NCBI GenBank assembly: GCA_016839365.1
Contig: JAEOUH010000028.1
Location: forward strand, 1 to 36,618
DNA from: Candidatus Hermodarchaeota archaeon
GTDB taxonomy: Archaea > Asgardarchaeota > Hermodarchaeia > Hermodarchaeales > Hermodarchaeaceae
Reading direction: 5' to 3'
DNA length: 36,618 nucleotides
The notes under the pieces were generated by a model. It did not search any database and was not told where the DNA came from. It was given only the letters and a program-made list of their open reading frames with translations. Below are positions 16,185-24,004 of this stretch, piece after piece (the first letter of the stretch is position 1; each line of letters begins with the position of its first letter). Made by a program: the position numbers and the translations under genes.

Positions 16185-16344
16185 TATCTGCCCTCACTGA
16201 TTGCAAGTAATTCTGATAATTAATACTTATTTTCCTCTCTAATTATCTTCATTAATTTGACCAAAATGGGTAAATGGATAGTGCTTGTAAGAACGCACAA
16301 TAAGTTTTAATTATGACAGAATTAGTCTGACGTAGGGATACTCA

Positions 16345-16542
16345 ATGAGTCTTGGAGGCATTTTGAGTTTTGCTGCTGGTGGTGCATCGTTTGTGGTGGC
16401 CATTGGCTTTGTTGTGAGCGATGCGTTGCATGCGACGATTGGTGGGGGCTTCTTTTATGGAGCCTTATTTGGATTTCTTGCGTTCTTACTCATGGGTGTA
16501 GGATTATATGCCATCCTACGATCTTTGAACTCAGACAAGTAA
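16345..16542 (+). CDS. 65-aa two-TM membrane protein
   Basis: 65 aa, nearly all hydrophobic, with two helices (about 4-25, GILSFAAGGASFVVAIGFVV, and 37-58) joined by a short loop DALHATIGGG and ending RSLNSDK. AGGGA precedes the ATG by 7 bases and a TTTTAATTA element at 16303-16311 could serve as TATA box. Gly/Ala spacing suggests tightly packed helices. It is divergent from the two small membrane genes at 16017 and 15751. Function unknown. Confidence 0.65.
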   Translation: MSLGGILSFAAGGASFVVAIGFVVSDALHATIGGGFFYGALFGFLAFLLMGVGLYAILRSLNSDK

Positions 16543-16619
16543 GTTTCAGCTGAACAAGTAAAACTAATTGCTTCATGGAAAAGTCGAGCTGACCCAGGGG
16601 TGGAGTTGACACTACGTCG

Positions 16620-17120
16620 TTAGAGTTCGAGAAGTTCTTCTTCCTCTTCTTCGAGGTCTTCGGTAGGACGTCGTTCGACGATGCGGAGGAAATCGGCGTG
16701 GACCTTCACCGGAATGGGTGAGGGAGCCTCGAAGAGTTCGAGGGTGATTTCGTCCTTTGAGGTGTCGATACGCATGACGCGGGCACGTTCTCCCTTGAAG
16801 GGACCACCGGTGATTTCGACGATGGCGCCGATTTCGAGATCTTCGGTAGGGGGTCGGGGAACGAGGATGTGTTCGATTTCGTCGATGAGGATTTTACCAG
16901 GGATAATCCCCTTGATGTGGGGGATTCCGGCGATGGCGATCTCAACTTCCCGAGGACTACGCGCTTCAATAAAGATATACCCCTTCAGGGGTTCGGGGAC
17001 AAGAATGGCTTTGAGGTCGACTTGTCGTTTGCTAACTCGACCTGAGATGACGTGGGCAATACCCTTCTCTTGTCCGATGGTGGTTCTCACGATGTAAATG
17101 TTGGTCGTTTCCTCTGCCAT
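16620..17120 (-). CDS. spt5: Transcription elongation factor Spt5 (NusG family)
   Basis: 166 aa. The NGN domain (NIYIVRTTIGQEKGIAHVIS, LKGYIFIEARSPREVEIAI, IKGIIPG) binds the RNA polymerase clamp with Spt4. A single KOW domain follows (GAIVEITGGPFKGERARVM). Archaeal Spt5 usually ends here; this one adds a very acidic tail, DLEEEEEELLEL. It follows SecE by 41 bases, the conserved archaeal secE-spt5 pairing. Confidence 0.96.
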   Translation of the reverse strand: MAEETTNIYIVRTTIGQEKGIAHVISGRVSKRQVDLKAILVPEPLKGYIFIEARSPREVEIAIAGIPHIKGIIPGKILIDEIEHILVPRPPTEDLEIGAIVEITGGPFKGERARVMRIDTSKDEITLELFEAPSPIPVKVHADFLRIVERRPTEDLEEEEEELLEL

Positions 17121-17161
17121 TCAGTGCACATCCCTAATCTAGTATTCCTCAGTGTTTGATC

Positions 17162-17350
17162 TTAACCGCCAAAGGCGGCGGTGGTGACGACGGTCATGAT
17201 AAGGCGAATGATGTAGCCAACAGCTCCGATGACAAAGAGACCGAGCATACTGAGTTTGAATTGCATCCAGATTTCTTTGCGGGATGGTCGTTGGGAGAGC
17301 TGGGCGATGCGCTTTGTGTTTTCCCAGAATTGTGCTACACGCTGTGACAT
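17162..17350 (-). CDS. secE: Protein translocase subunit SecE (Sec61 gamma)
   Basis: 62 aa. It has an amphipathic helix (VAQFWENTKRIAQLSQRPSR) and one TM helix (about 33-55, KLSMLGLFVIGAVGYIIRLI), the standard archaeal/eukaryotic SecE/Sec61 gamma form that clamps the SecY channel. GGTGA lies 6 bases before the ATG. First gene of the secE-spt5 unit, with its own TATA box at 17400-17412. Confidence 0.95.
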   Translation of the reverse strand: MSQRVAQFWENTKRIAQLSQRPSRKEIWMQFKLSMLGLFVIGAVGYIIRLIMTVVTTAAFGG

Positions 17351-17399
17351 GTTTTTTCACCTAAAGTCAACTAGAGGTCTTGGGCAGTCTCATCTTTCC

Positions 17400-17412
17400 T
17401 CTCTTAATAAGT
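17400..17412 (-). promoter_or_regulatory. TATA box of secE-spt5
   Basis: The minus strand reads GACTTATTAAGAG about 50-60 bases before the secE ATG, between secE and the dtdA stop. Confidence 0.45.
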
Positions 17413-17440
17413 CTTTTCGCATTCGCACATCACCCTACGA

Positions 17441-18283
17441 CTACTCAGTCGCTTGCCGAATGAGATTGTGGATCCGTTCGACATGTAATCCCAAGGATTC
17501 GGCGATATTGATGACCTGCTCTCGTTGGTTTCCCTTCATTCCCTTCCAGTCTAAAGCGGCATAGGTGGGCTTGGGAGAGCTTCGTTCGATAGCATGGCTA
17601 ACAAGCGATTCAGATAGGTCATTTAAGTGATATTTGGGAATTACATGCGAGACTGCAAAGTCGGTTTCAAGATTTAGTCGTGTAAACCCTGGACAGTAAT
17701 GGGGACCACCGAAACCTAGTACGGCCAGATAGGGTGTCGAGTATCGCTGGGCAACGGATACTATTGTGCGTGCAACAATCTCGGCAGCAGTGGGATTTTG
17801 CCATTCTTGTTCAGTGCTGCCAATCTCGATATAGAGAACGGGCGTGGTATCAATGAAAGGACCGTGGTGAGTGGCTTCTAGTCCACATGCCCAGTTATGT
17901 AGTCCTAATCGATGTTGTTCGGAGCTGAGGGTGTGTAATGCGACTTTCATGGCGGATGGCGGTGCGATGCACAGGGTAGATGCTTTTCCTCCCAATTCTG
18001 CACCAGCCCAATTGCCTGGAATATGGGTAAGGAGCGCTGGTTGGAAAGCAGCGGATTTATGGCGGGAAGCAAAAATGAAAAGATCAGCAGAAAAATCATC
18101 GTCGAGGTTGTCAGAATGGATACTATCTTTTTCAAGAGTGACGAGGGAGAGCTGATCAAGTTGGTGGATTGCCTGGTTATCATATGTGTCAGACGTTTTG
18201 TTGAACGGATAGAGGTTGAGGAGCTGACGTTTGATGTTTTGAGCTGCGAGATCTTGCTGTGAACAGAAACAAATCACAGACAC
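17441..18283 (-). CDS. dtdA: D-aminoacyl-tRNA deacylase, archaeal/plant GEK1 type
   Basis: 280 aa. The enzyme hydrolyses D-amino acids from mischarged tRNA. Family motifs are PSAMKVALHTL, GLEATHHGPFIDTTPVLYIE, FGGPHYCPGFTRL and the C-terminal LDWKGMKGNQREQVINIAE; the conserved histidines and acidic residues would hold the metal site. The frame extends to a TTG at 18322, but GAGGT lies 8 bases before the GTG at 18283, leaving a 22-base gap after argF, so this start is chosen. It is probably co-transcribed with argF, though the functions are unrelated. Confidence 0.93.
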   Translation of the reverse strand: MSVICFCSQQDLAAQNIKRQLLNLYPFNKTSDTYDNQAIHQLDQLSLVTLEKDSIHSDNLDDDFSADLFIFASRHKSAAFQPALLTHIPGNWAGAELGGKASTLCIAPPSAMKVALHTLSSEQHRLGLHNWACGLEATHHGPFIDTTPVLYIEIGSTEQEWQNPTAAEIVARTIVSVAQRYSTPYLAVLGFGGPHYCPGFTRLNLETDFAVSHVIPKYHLNDLSESLVSHAIERSSPKPTYAALDWKGMKGNQREQVINIAESLGLHVERIHNLIRQATE

Positions 18284-18305
18284 GGTGCCTGACCTCGAAG
18301 AGATG

Positions 18306-19235
18306 TTAGAGGAGCAGGGCAAGAATGGCTTTTTCGGTATGGAGCCGATTCTCGGCTTGATCCCAGACTACACTATGAGGACCTTCGATGACGGCATCGG
18401 TGATTTCTTCATCCCGATGGGCTGGGAGACAATGCATCACTATACTGTGGGGAGCTGCAAGTTCAACCAAGGCTTCGTTTATCTGATAATCTGGTAGAAA
18501 AGCTGCAAGGCGTTTCTTGCGTTCTTCGTCTTGTCCCATTGACACGAACACATCGGTATACAACACATCCGCCTCCTCTACAGCAGCCTTCGGGTCATTG
18601 GTGAGTTCAAGCTGTGCCATATTCTCCTCGGCCCTTTCTCGAGCAAAAGCCGTGACTTCAGGGTTAGGTTCATATCCAGGTGGAGTGGCAACGGTGACTT
18701 CCAAGCCCATGGTTGCCCCGCCAATCATGAGAGACTGGCAGACATTGTTGCCATCACCGATGTAGACGAGTTTCAGCCCCTCTAGCTCATGGAGTTTCTC
18801 GCGGATAGTAAGTAGATCTGCAAGAGCCTGGCATGGATGATACATCGGAGTAAGTGCATTAATCACCGGAACGTCGCTATATTCGGCAAGTTCTACGACA
18901 TGCTCATGGTTAGTAGCCCGGATGACAATTCCGTGTAGATAACGGCTGAGCACTCGTGCTGTGTCCGCTATTGGTTCCCCGCGGCTGAGCTGTAATTCCT
19001 GTGAGCTCAGAAAGAGGGAATCACCCGATAATTCATTAACGGCTACTTCAAAGCTGACTCGCGTCCGGGTGGAGGGTCGTTCAAAGACCATACCCACGGA
19101 TCTTCCCAACAAGCTGGTCCCGAGTTCACCACGGTAGCGTTGCCGTTTCAAATCCGACGAAGTGTCAAGAATCAGCTGAATTTCTTCGCGAGTGAAGTCC
19201 TTTAGACTGAGCAGATGGCGCCCTTTTAGTTCCAT
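18306..19235 (-). CDS. argF: Ornithine carbamoyltransferase
   Basis: 309 aa, standard length. It joins carbamoyl phosphate and ornithine to citrulline in arginine synthesis. The carbamoyl-phosphate loop reads ERPSTRTRVSFE, then YHPCQALADLLT (HPxQ), the ornithine-side VYIGDGNNV and DVFVSMGQ (SMG loop), and the catalytic HCLPAHRDEEI. The frame extends 13 codons further to 19274, but ATG 19235 gives the normal N-terminus (MELKGRHLLSLKDFT). GTGAG lies 5 bases upstream. A TATA element at 19281-19292 separates it from ftsY. No other arginine gene is in the window. Confidence 0.97.
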   Translation of the reverse strand: MELKGRHLLSLKDFTREEIQLILDTSSDLKRQRYRGELGTSLLGRSVGMVFERPSTRTRVSFEVAVNELSGDSLFLSSQELQLSRGEPIADTARVLSRYLHGIVIRATNHEHVVELAEYSDVPVINALTPMYHPCQALADLLTIREKLHELEGLKLVYIGDGNNVCQSLMIGGATMGLEVTVATPPGYEPNPEVTAFARERAEENMAQLELTNDPKAAVEEADVLYTDVFVSMGQDEERKKRLAAFLPDYQINEALVELAAPHSIVMHCLPAHRDEEITDAVIEGPHSVVWDQAENRLHTEKAILALLL

Positions 19236-19280
19236 TTTTCTCACATACCGTAAGGAAATCGTTTGAACCTGCAAGCACTT

Positions 19281-19292
19281 CTACTTTTTAGC
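19281..19292 (-). promoter_or_regulatory. TATA box of argF-dtdA
   Basis: The minus strand reads GCTAAAAAGTAG between the ftsY stop and argF, 46-57 bases before the ATG. It implies argF-dtdA is a separate unit inside the minus-strand block. Confidence 0.45.
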
Positions 19293-19321
19293 CTTTGCGT
19301 CTCATAAAAAGAAGCTTAGAA

Positions 19322-20233
19322 CTAATCAGCAGGCACGATTTTTTGGGCGAACCATTCAGGATCGAAGGGCTCTAGATCAGAATATTCCTGCCCTACACCG
19401 ATAAAGATGATTGGTTTCCCAGTAGCGATGGCGATTGAGAGCGCAGCGCCACCTTTTGCATCGGCATCAACCTTTGTGAGAATGGCGGCATCGATTCCAA
19501 TCTCTTCATTGAATGTTTTTGCCTGCTCAATGGCATCATTTCCAGCAAGGGCGTCGCCAACAAAAATAACAAGGTCAGGTTCGGAAACCCGGTGGATTTT
19601 CTTGAGCTCGGCCATGAGGTTCTTGTCAGTTTGCATCCGACCTGCCGTGTCGATGAGCACCACATCGATTTTACGAGCCCGTGCATGACTAATAGCATCG
19701 AAGCCAACCGATGCGGAATCAGAACCATAAGGACGACTGATAACACGAACATTCAGCCGGTTGCCATGGGTTTGGAGCTGTTCGGCACTTCCAGCCCGAA
19801 AGGTGTCCCCACAAGCCAGCACAACCGAATAACCCTTCTTCTGAAACATGTAGGTTAGCTTGGCTATTGTAGTTGTTTTCCCCGTACCATTTACGCCCAA
19901 AAACATGAGCGTGAGGGGTTCCCCTTCCTTTTTCCGTTGCTCTAGCAGAGCAAACAGGTCCACAGGCGCCTCAGGAGTCAAAGCCTCTAAAATCGCCTCA
20001 TATAATGCTTCACGAATCGCACCTTTTTTACTTTGGAGGAGTCCGATTTGTTCACCCGTCAAGGTCTCTTTTAAGCGCTCATTGATTCGTTCAGTGGCCT
20101 CGTAAGCTACATCGTTTTCTAAGAGAGCTAGTTGAAGGTCTGAGAAAGCTGATTCAAAATTCTTTTCGCTAATCGATTTATGGGTGATCTTTTGGACGAA
20201 TCCATCGACTGCTTTACGAAGTCTTTCAAACAC
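19322..20233 (-). CDS. ftsY: Signal recognition particle receptor FtsY
   Basis: 303 aa. SRP GTPase that docks ribosome-SRP complexes at the membrane. An N-domain (FERLRKAVDGFVQKI, LQLALLENDVAYE) is followed by the G-domain: P-loop LGVNGTGKTTTIAKL, CGDTFRAGSAEQL, DTAGRMQTD, and TKVDADAKGG. VGDALAGNDAIEQA is the FtsY rather than Ffh version of this motif. It has only a short or no A-domain, typical of archaea. An ATG at 20257 is in frame, but the GTG at 20233 with GGGGG about 9 bases upstream gives the usual FERL start. It follows prefoldin alpha. Confidence 0.96.
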   Translation of the reverse strand: MFERLRKAVDGFVQKITHKSISEKNFESAFSDLQLALLENDVAYEATERINERLKETLTGEQIGLLQSKKGAIREALYEAILEALTPEAPVDLFALLEQRKKEGEPLTLMFLGVNGTGKTTTIAKLTYMFQKKGYSVVLACGDTFRAGSAEQLQTHGNRLNVRVISRPYGSDSASVGFDAISHARARKIDVVLIDTAGRMQTDKNLMAELKKIHRVSEPDLVIFVGDALAGNDAIEQAKTFNEEIGIDAAILTKVDADAKGGAALSIAIATGKPIIFIGVGQEYSDLEPFDPEWFAQKIVPAD

Positions 20234-20267
20234 CCATAATCCCCCGCTCCCATGCAAATCATGTCAG

Positions 20268-20711
20268 TTATTTTTGCTGCTGTTGCGCGGCTTGGATAAG
20301 TTGATTGAGTTGAGTACGATAGTCGTCCATTTTCGCTTGTACATTTTGCAGCTGTTCAGTTTGACGTTGAGCAATATCGGTGAGTTGTTTTTGTTGTTCC
20401 TCGAACCGTTTCAACGCATCGTTTATAGTTCGTTCCGCAGCAAAGCCGGCTCCGATTGAGGTTACTACATGCTTGGGATCAATGAGCTTCACGTAGAGAT
20501 GGGTCCCCGAGCCAATGTTGATCATGATTTCATCATTAGCTTCGTGGTTTTTCAACTCTTGAACTGCCATAGTTGTTTCAGCCAGGCGTTGCATTTGGAC
20601 TTCAATCATCTGGAGATTGTTTTGCCCTCGCGCGATTTCTTCTTCAAGGGCTTGGATAGCCATTATGAATTGTTGCGCCGTTTGCTCAGGGTTGGGAGGA
20701 GTTTTTGCCAT
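20268..20711 (-). CDS. pfdA: Prefoldin alpha subunit
   Basis: 147 aa. Two long coiled-coil helices flank a beta-hairpin core (INIGSGTHLYVKLIDPKHV, VTSIGAGFAAERTINDAL), the alpha-class pattern of the jellyfish-shaped chaperone that hands unfolded proteins to the thermosome. The C-terminus is Gln-rich (IQAAQQQQK). An in-frame TTG at 20729 exists; the ATG at 20711 is preceded by GGGGG at about 10 bases. Its position between LX and ftsY is conserved in many archaea. Confidence 0.95.
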   Translation of the reverse strand: MAKTPPNPEQTAQQFIMAIQALEEEIARGQNNLQMIEVQMQRLAETTMAVQELKNHEANDEIMINIGSGTHLYVKLIDPKHVVTSIGAGFAAERTINDALKRFEEQQKQLTDIAQRQTEQLQNVQAKMDDYRTQLNQLIQAAQQQQK

Positions 20712-20756
20712 TGTTTGTTCTTCCCCCAAGGGGTTGCTGGAAGCGCCTGTCAGGAC

Positions 20757-20990
20757 CTAATCGATCCCACTTAGCTTTCGAATAAGCAAGTTTTCGGCTT
20801 CCTCTGGTGCAATTACCGATATGTTTTCGATTTTGATTGCTGCACGTCGTACCCGGTGAAAAGAGCCTAAGAGCGAGTAGAGTTTTTCTCGGGCGTTGTC
20901 TTCGGTGACAGCACGGATTTCGTGAGAAAAGCGGTAATTCCGTTTATCTCGTGTGTAGGTGCCTTCTAGGTGATATATTTGCACTGACAT
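20757..20990 (-). CDS. rplX: Large ribosomal subunit protein eL20 (LX/L18Ae)
   Basis: 77 aa. It starts MSVQIYHLEGTYTRDKRNYR and contains REKLYSLLGSFHRVRR, matching archaeal LX, a short homologue of eukaryotic L18A. It opens the LX-pfdA-ftsY unit. A TATA box lies at 21037-21050, and AAGGCTGG precedes the ATG. Confidence 0.95.
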   Translation of the reverse strand: MSVQIYHLEGTYTRDKRNYRFSHEIRAVTEDNAREKLYSLLGSFHRVRRAAIKIENISVIAPEEAENLLIRKLSGID

Positions 20991-21036
20991 GACTACCAGC
21001 CTTGGTGAGGTATGCAGTGAACCACCGAATAGTCTG

Positions 21037-21050
21037 GGCTATTTTAACTC
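21037..21050 (-). promoter_or_regulatory. TATA box of LX-pfdA-ftsY
   Basis: The minus strand reads GAGTTAAAATAGCC, 47-60 bases upstream of the LX ATG. It overlaps a near-perfect inverted repeat (21044-21063) that could help end the upstream aIF6 transcript. Confidence 0.45.
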
Positions 21051-21071
21051 TTTCCAAAGTTAAGGTGAGTT

Positions 21072-21734
21072 CTAAAAGAAGGCTTCGGTGATACGCATGA
21101 GTTCGGGTCCAGTGGTCTCAAAACCTGCTGCGGCCGCTTTTAACGTGACGAGTAGCCCAATCGAGATATAAGGCACGCCACAGTTGATTGTGCCGATGTC
21201 GGTTTCTACAGAGAAGAATGAACCCAACCAGCCCAGTTCTTCTTCGGAAACATCCTTGTGAGCTAATAAACCCTTATTTGTGACAACACAAAAGGATCCC
21301 ACCAAATCAGATTCTGCGATCCGGCTAGCATCAACTTCTACATCGAGTGCATCACTAATGGTCTTCTGTTCGCTTTTTGAGAATGCAGTACTGACGAGGG
21401 CGGCATGATCGTTTGTTAAAATAAGATTGCCCAATGCAGTGAGTTTGGATTCCAATTGCACGATCGGGATGCCAAGTTTTTGTAGCGATTCGAGTTCTTC
21501 ATCCAGTACAATATGGGGGACAAGGAGGCCATTTTTGTTTCCGGCTGTGAGTATTCCGATGAGGGTACTCTGGCCAATGGTTGTCCTAATCGGCTCCTTT
21601 TCAAAGATTTGCGTTAGTCCATGGGTAGTCGTTTCACTGCTTGGACCTTGCAGCACCCAATTATCAGTGACGCGACAAAACGCACCAATATTGGAACTAC
21701 CATTGAAATCAAACCGTTTAATTCTACCACTCAT
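21072..21734 (-). CDS. aif6: Translation initiation factor aIF6 (anti-association factor)
   Basis: 220 aa, the pentameric repeat fold that binds the 50S subunit and blocks premature joining with 30S. Recognisable parts are GSSNIGAFCRVTDNWVL, GLLVPHIVLDEELESL, LGNLILTNDHAALVS, TNKGLLAHKDVSEEEL and NCGVPYISIGLLV. The start is the ATG at 21734; an in-frame GTG 12 bases upstream is less likely. It follows eL31 by 49 bases, the common archaeal eL39-eL31-aIF6 order. Confidence 0.97.
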   Translation of the reverse strand: MSGRIKRFDFNGSSNIGAFCRVTDNWVLQGPSSETTTHGLTQIFEKEPIRTTIGQSTLIGILTAGNKNGLLVPHIVLDEELESLQKLGIPIVQLESKLTALGNLILTNDHAALVSTAFSKSEQKTISDALDVEVDASRIAESDLVGSFCVVTNKGLLAHKDVSEEELGWLGSFFSVETDIGTINCGVPYISIGLLVTLKAAAAGFETTGPELMRITEAFF

Positions 21735-21783
21735 AAGGAAAGCCACACAGATTGGTTAACCCGTTGCGGAATGAAAAAGGGGG

Positions 21784-22110
21784 TCATTGCCCCTCAACTA
21801 AGAAGACCTTGACAAAGCCATCACGATCTTTGGTTGCGCGGACGCGAACCCGGCGTGGTGGCTTTTCTATTCCTCGGGTCCAAAGGTATTCGTTGAGAGC
21901 TGTGTCGATGGAGAGGTCGGCTTCATCGTCCAGTTTCATATGCCGAATGATAAAGGCTTTAACTAGATTGACAGCCCGTTTAGCTCGTCGTTTCCGAATG
22001 GCTTCATACGCCTTGCCTAGGGGAATCGTGTAGAGTCTTTCGACCACGATCTCTTCTGCAACATCGGGCACCCCGAGCTCTTCAGTTACTGTTTTGTCTT
22101 CTTCACTCAT
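21784..22110 (-). CDS. rpl31e: Large ribosomal subunit protein eL31
   Basis: 108 aa. An acidic 20-residue N-terminal extension precedes the family core ERLYTIPLGKAYEAIRKRRA, VNLVKAFIIRHMK and LWTRGIEKPPRRVRVRA. It sits near the peptide exit tunnel. It lies between eL39 (22-base gap) and aIF6. Confidence 0.96.
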   Translation of the reverse strand: MSEEDKTVTEELGVPDVAEEIVVERLYTIPLGKAYEAIRKRRAKRAVNLVKAFIIRHMKLDDEADLSIDTALNEYLWTRGIEKPPRRVRVRATKDRDGFVKVFLVEGQ

Positions 22111-22132
22111 CGCTGATACACTCCATTCATGC

Positions 22133-22288
22133 TTAGGGCTTCAATTTTGATTGGCGCCAATTCCGTCGCTTTGGATGGGTGCGGACCTTTCCGTTGGTCT
22201 TTACCATAATCCATGCGGGAACGCCGACATTGGACTTTAGTTGACGGCCAAGCCGTAATTTCTTAGCCAGGGGTTTGTTTCGAGCCAT
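22133..22288 (-). CDS. rpl39e: Large ribosomal subunit protein eL39
   Basis: 51 aa, exactly the family length. It starts [18 protein letters not shown], contains [20 protein letters not shown] and ends NWRQSKLKP. It lines the polypeptide exit tunnel. The open frame continues 13 codons upstream into the PDCD5 gene, but ATG 22288 gives the canonical protein. It lies 13 bases after the PDCD5 stop. Confidence 0.96.
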   Translation of the reverse strand: MARNKPLAKKLRLGRQLKSNVGVPAWIMVKTNGKVRTHPKRRNWRQSKLKP

Positions 22289-22301
22289 CGTTATCACCTT
22301 T

Positions 22302-22649
22302 TCATTTGAATTGGATTTTGGTGTCACGCTGTCGTCCTGCTACTTGGGCAAGCATTCTCTTCAGCGTCTTGTCAGTAATTGGAATCTCGGGTAATCGGTT
22401 TGCTGAGGCCAGTCGAATGAGGTCGTTTTCAATTTGTTCCGCAAACGAAGGTTTCACCATTCGCAGATTAGATAACCGTGCACGCGCCTCAGGTGAGAGA
22501 ATTTGCCGGAGAACTGCTGCCCGTTGGGCACGAATATCTGCCTCTTGAGCTGCTACTTGCTCCTCGACCATTGCCTGCTGTTGCAGTTCAGCTAATTTCC
22601 GTTTCCGCAGCTCATCCAATTCTTCTTCGCTCAACTGTGCTACCTCCAA
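22302..22649 (-). CDS. PDCD5/TFAR19-family DNA-binding protein
   Basis: 115 aa. A coiled helical N-terminus ([19 protein letters not shown]) leads into the PDCD5 core ([45 protein letters not shown]). Archaeal members are small helical, basic proteins that bind nucleic acid; their precise role is unsettled. It is typically placed between eS19 and eL39, as here (6-base gap after eS19). Confidence 0.95.
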   Translation of the reverse strand: MEVAQLSEEELDELRKRKLAELQQQAMVEEQVAAQEADIRAQRAAVLRQILSPEARARLSNLRMVKPSFAEQIENDLIRLASANRLPEIPITDKTLKRMLAQVAGRQRDTKIQFK

Positions 22650-22655
22650 TCCGTG

Positions 22656-23084
22656 TTATCCTGCATCCTCGGTTCGCATCATATGAGCCAACTTGTCGAG
22701 GAAGGACCGACCTTTGTTCGACAATCGTCGGCCTGTGCCTTTATCGTGTTCAACAAGACCAGCTTGTTCCAGCTGCTGGAGCGCGGTTCGAATAATGTTG
22801 CCGCTTCCCTTCCAGAAGTGATTGGGACGGACACCGCGTCGCTTTCGTCCGCCATAAGCTGTGCGAAGCCGGGCTACACCGCTGGGACCTTTCACATAGA
22901 GTCGACGAAGGATCGAGGCACAACGGATATACCACCAGTCCTCATTGATTGGTGGTTTCTCCTTGTGTGCACCGGTCTTGACGTATTGGGCCCATTCTGG
23001 CGGTGTGACTTCTTTTGCCTTCTTGAGCTCCTCAGCGATGCGAGGAATCAACTGATCTGCAGGAACATCATATACAGTAGACAC
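22656..23084 (-). CDS. rps19e: Small ribosomal subunit protein eS19
   Basis: 142 aa. It starts STVYDVPADQLIPRIAEELK and continues with PPEWAQYVKTGAHKE, DWWYIRCASILRRLYVKGP, YGGRKRRGVRPNHFWKGSGN and LSNKGRSFLDKLA. It is involved in 30S head maturation. The frame runs to a GTG at 23105, but GGGG at 8-11 bases before the GTG at 23084 and the conserved start favour the shorter form. Confidence 0.96.
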   Translation of the reverse strand: MSTVYDVPADQLIPRIAEELKKAKEVTPPEWAQYVKTGAHKEKPPINEDWWYIRCASILRRLYVKGPSGVARLRTAYGGRKRRGVRPNHFWKGSGNIIRTALQQLEQAGLVEHDKGTGRRLSNKGRSFLDKLAHMMRTEDAG

Positions 23085-23153
23085 GATAAAGACCCCACGG
23101 CGCACAGAGAAATTGACTCGCCGACGAGTCGGCTGAGATAGTCGATGAGCGCC

Positions 23154-23447
23154 TTAAAATTCTTTCGTAGTTACTTTGTTCTGTTTCCGCGAGGTTCGCC
23201 CTAGAACCACCACAAATCCTCGGCGTCCCCAGACCGCACTCGATGTTTTCGCCGCCAACTGTGCTACTAACTTGTCAATATCGTCAGAAGCTGACGAGGA
23301 TTTCAGGAATTTCACCTTGATGACCTTTTGCTTCTTCAGCTGGCGATTAACCTCTTCAATGATCCCAGCATCTAATCCATCTTTCCCGATACGGACCGCT
23401 GGTTTTTCTTCTGCCCAAATCCGGGCCAAATCAGCTTTGGTTGGCAT
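23154..23447 (-). CDS. YhbY/CRM-domain RNA-binding protein
   Basis: 97 aa with the single CRM (CRS1-YhbY) fold: KPAVRIGKDGLDAGIIEEVN, an invariant RIGKxGL-type opening, KKQKVIKVKFLKS, and the RNA-binding loop VWGRRGFVVVLGR (family GxxG/GRR). Such proteins bind rRNA precursors of the large subunit. It overlaps the Rnp4 stop by 17 bases, consistent with a joint role in RNA processing. Confidence 0.93.
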   Translation of the reverse strand: MPTKADLARIWAEEKPAVRIGKDGLDAGIIEEVNRQLKKQKVIKVKFLKSSSASDDIDKLVAQLAAKTSSAVWGRRGFVVVLGRTSRKQNKVTTKEF

Positions 23448-23778
23448 GCTTCACTCCTCGTTCCGATTCCCATATGACCTTCCGCCGGTTCCCACAAGTC
23501 AAACAGGTGATCACCACGGATTTACTCCGACCAGTATTGCGCAGCCGAATCCGCGCATTCACACCTGGTCGAAGATAGTTCTCGCAACGATGGCAATAAC
23601 GATGGCGAAACTCTCGGGGTATCCGGACTCGAGTACGCATCATGATGCGCCGAGCCGACTGCACATACCGTTGCGCCAAGGCAGGATCCGTTGCAGCTAC
23701 CGCTTCTGCCCTCAGGAATAAATTCCGGAGGTGCTGTAAAACAGTGGTTCGCCACCGACGGCTCCCGCGCACTCGCAT
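23431..23778 (-). CDS. rnp4: Ribonuclease P protein component 4 (Rpp21/Rpr2 family)
   Basis: 115 aa. Helical N-terminus (LQHLRNLFLRAEAVAA, ALAQRYVQSARRIMM), then IPREFRHRYC and a zinc ribbon with CHRC (Cys62, Cys65) and CLTC (Cys92, Cys95), the Rpp21 pattern. With Rpp29 it supports the specificity domain of RNase P RNA in 5' processing of tRNA. GAGGT lies 7 bases before the ATG. Directly upstream on the same strand (27 bases) is tRNA-Gly(GCC), a substrate of this enzyme. Confidence 0.94.
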   Translation of the reverse strand: MRVRGSRRWRTTVLQHLRNLFLRAEAVAATDPALAQRYVQSARRIMMRTRVRIPREFRHRYCHRCENYLRPGVNARIRLRNTGRSKSVVITCLTCGNRRKVIWESERGVKHANQS

Positions 23779-23808
23779 GTTGAACACCTCAAAAAATGGG
23801 TAGAATGG

Positions 23809-23880
23809 TGCGCTGTCCGGGATTTGAACCCGGGCACCCAGCGTGGCAGGCTGGAGTCCTAGCCACTAGACCAACAGCGC
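23809..23880 (-). tRNA. tRNA-Gly(GCC), no intron
   Basis: Cloverleaf: acceptor GCGCTGT with ACAGCGC, D stem GTCT/GGAC, anticodon stem CCAGC/GCTGG around loop CTGCCAC (anticodon GCC), T-arm CCGGG-TTCAAAT-CCCGG, discriminator A and CCA encoded at 23806-23808. The minus strand has a TATA-like AATAAAAAGGG at 23904-23914, about 27 bases upstream. It precedes rnp4 by 27 bases with a T6 tract between. Confidence 0.95.
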
Positions 23881-23903
23881 ACGAAAGCAGGTAAAAACCG
23901 CCA

Positions 23904-23914
23904 CCCTTTTTATT
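23904..23914 (-). promoter_or_regulatory. TATA box for tRNA-Gly(GCC)
   Basis: AATAAAAAGGG on the minus strand, 24-34 bases before the mature 5' end. It is probably also the promoter for the downstream rnp4 cluster, since no other TATA element fits between them. Confidence 0.5.
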
Positions 23915-23967
23915 GGTTTTGGCTACACCTCTCTCACCCATTGAAACCGGTCCACCAGCTTATGGAA

Positions 23968-23979
23968 AGACTTAAGCGA
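23968..23979 (+). promoter_or_regulatory. TATA box for tRNA-Gly(TCC)
   Basis: AGACTTAAGCGA about 30 bases before the mature tRNA 5' end at 24005. Confidence 0.4.
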
Positions 23980-24004
23980 GTCGACACCACCCCTGCCGAA
24001 TGAA

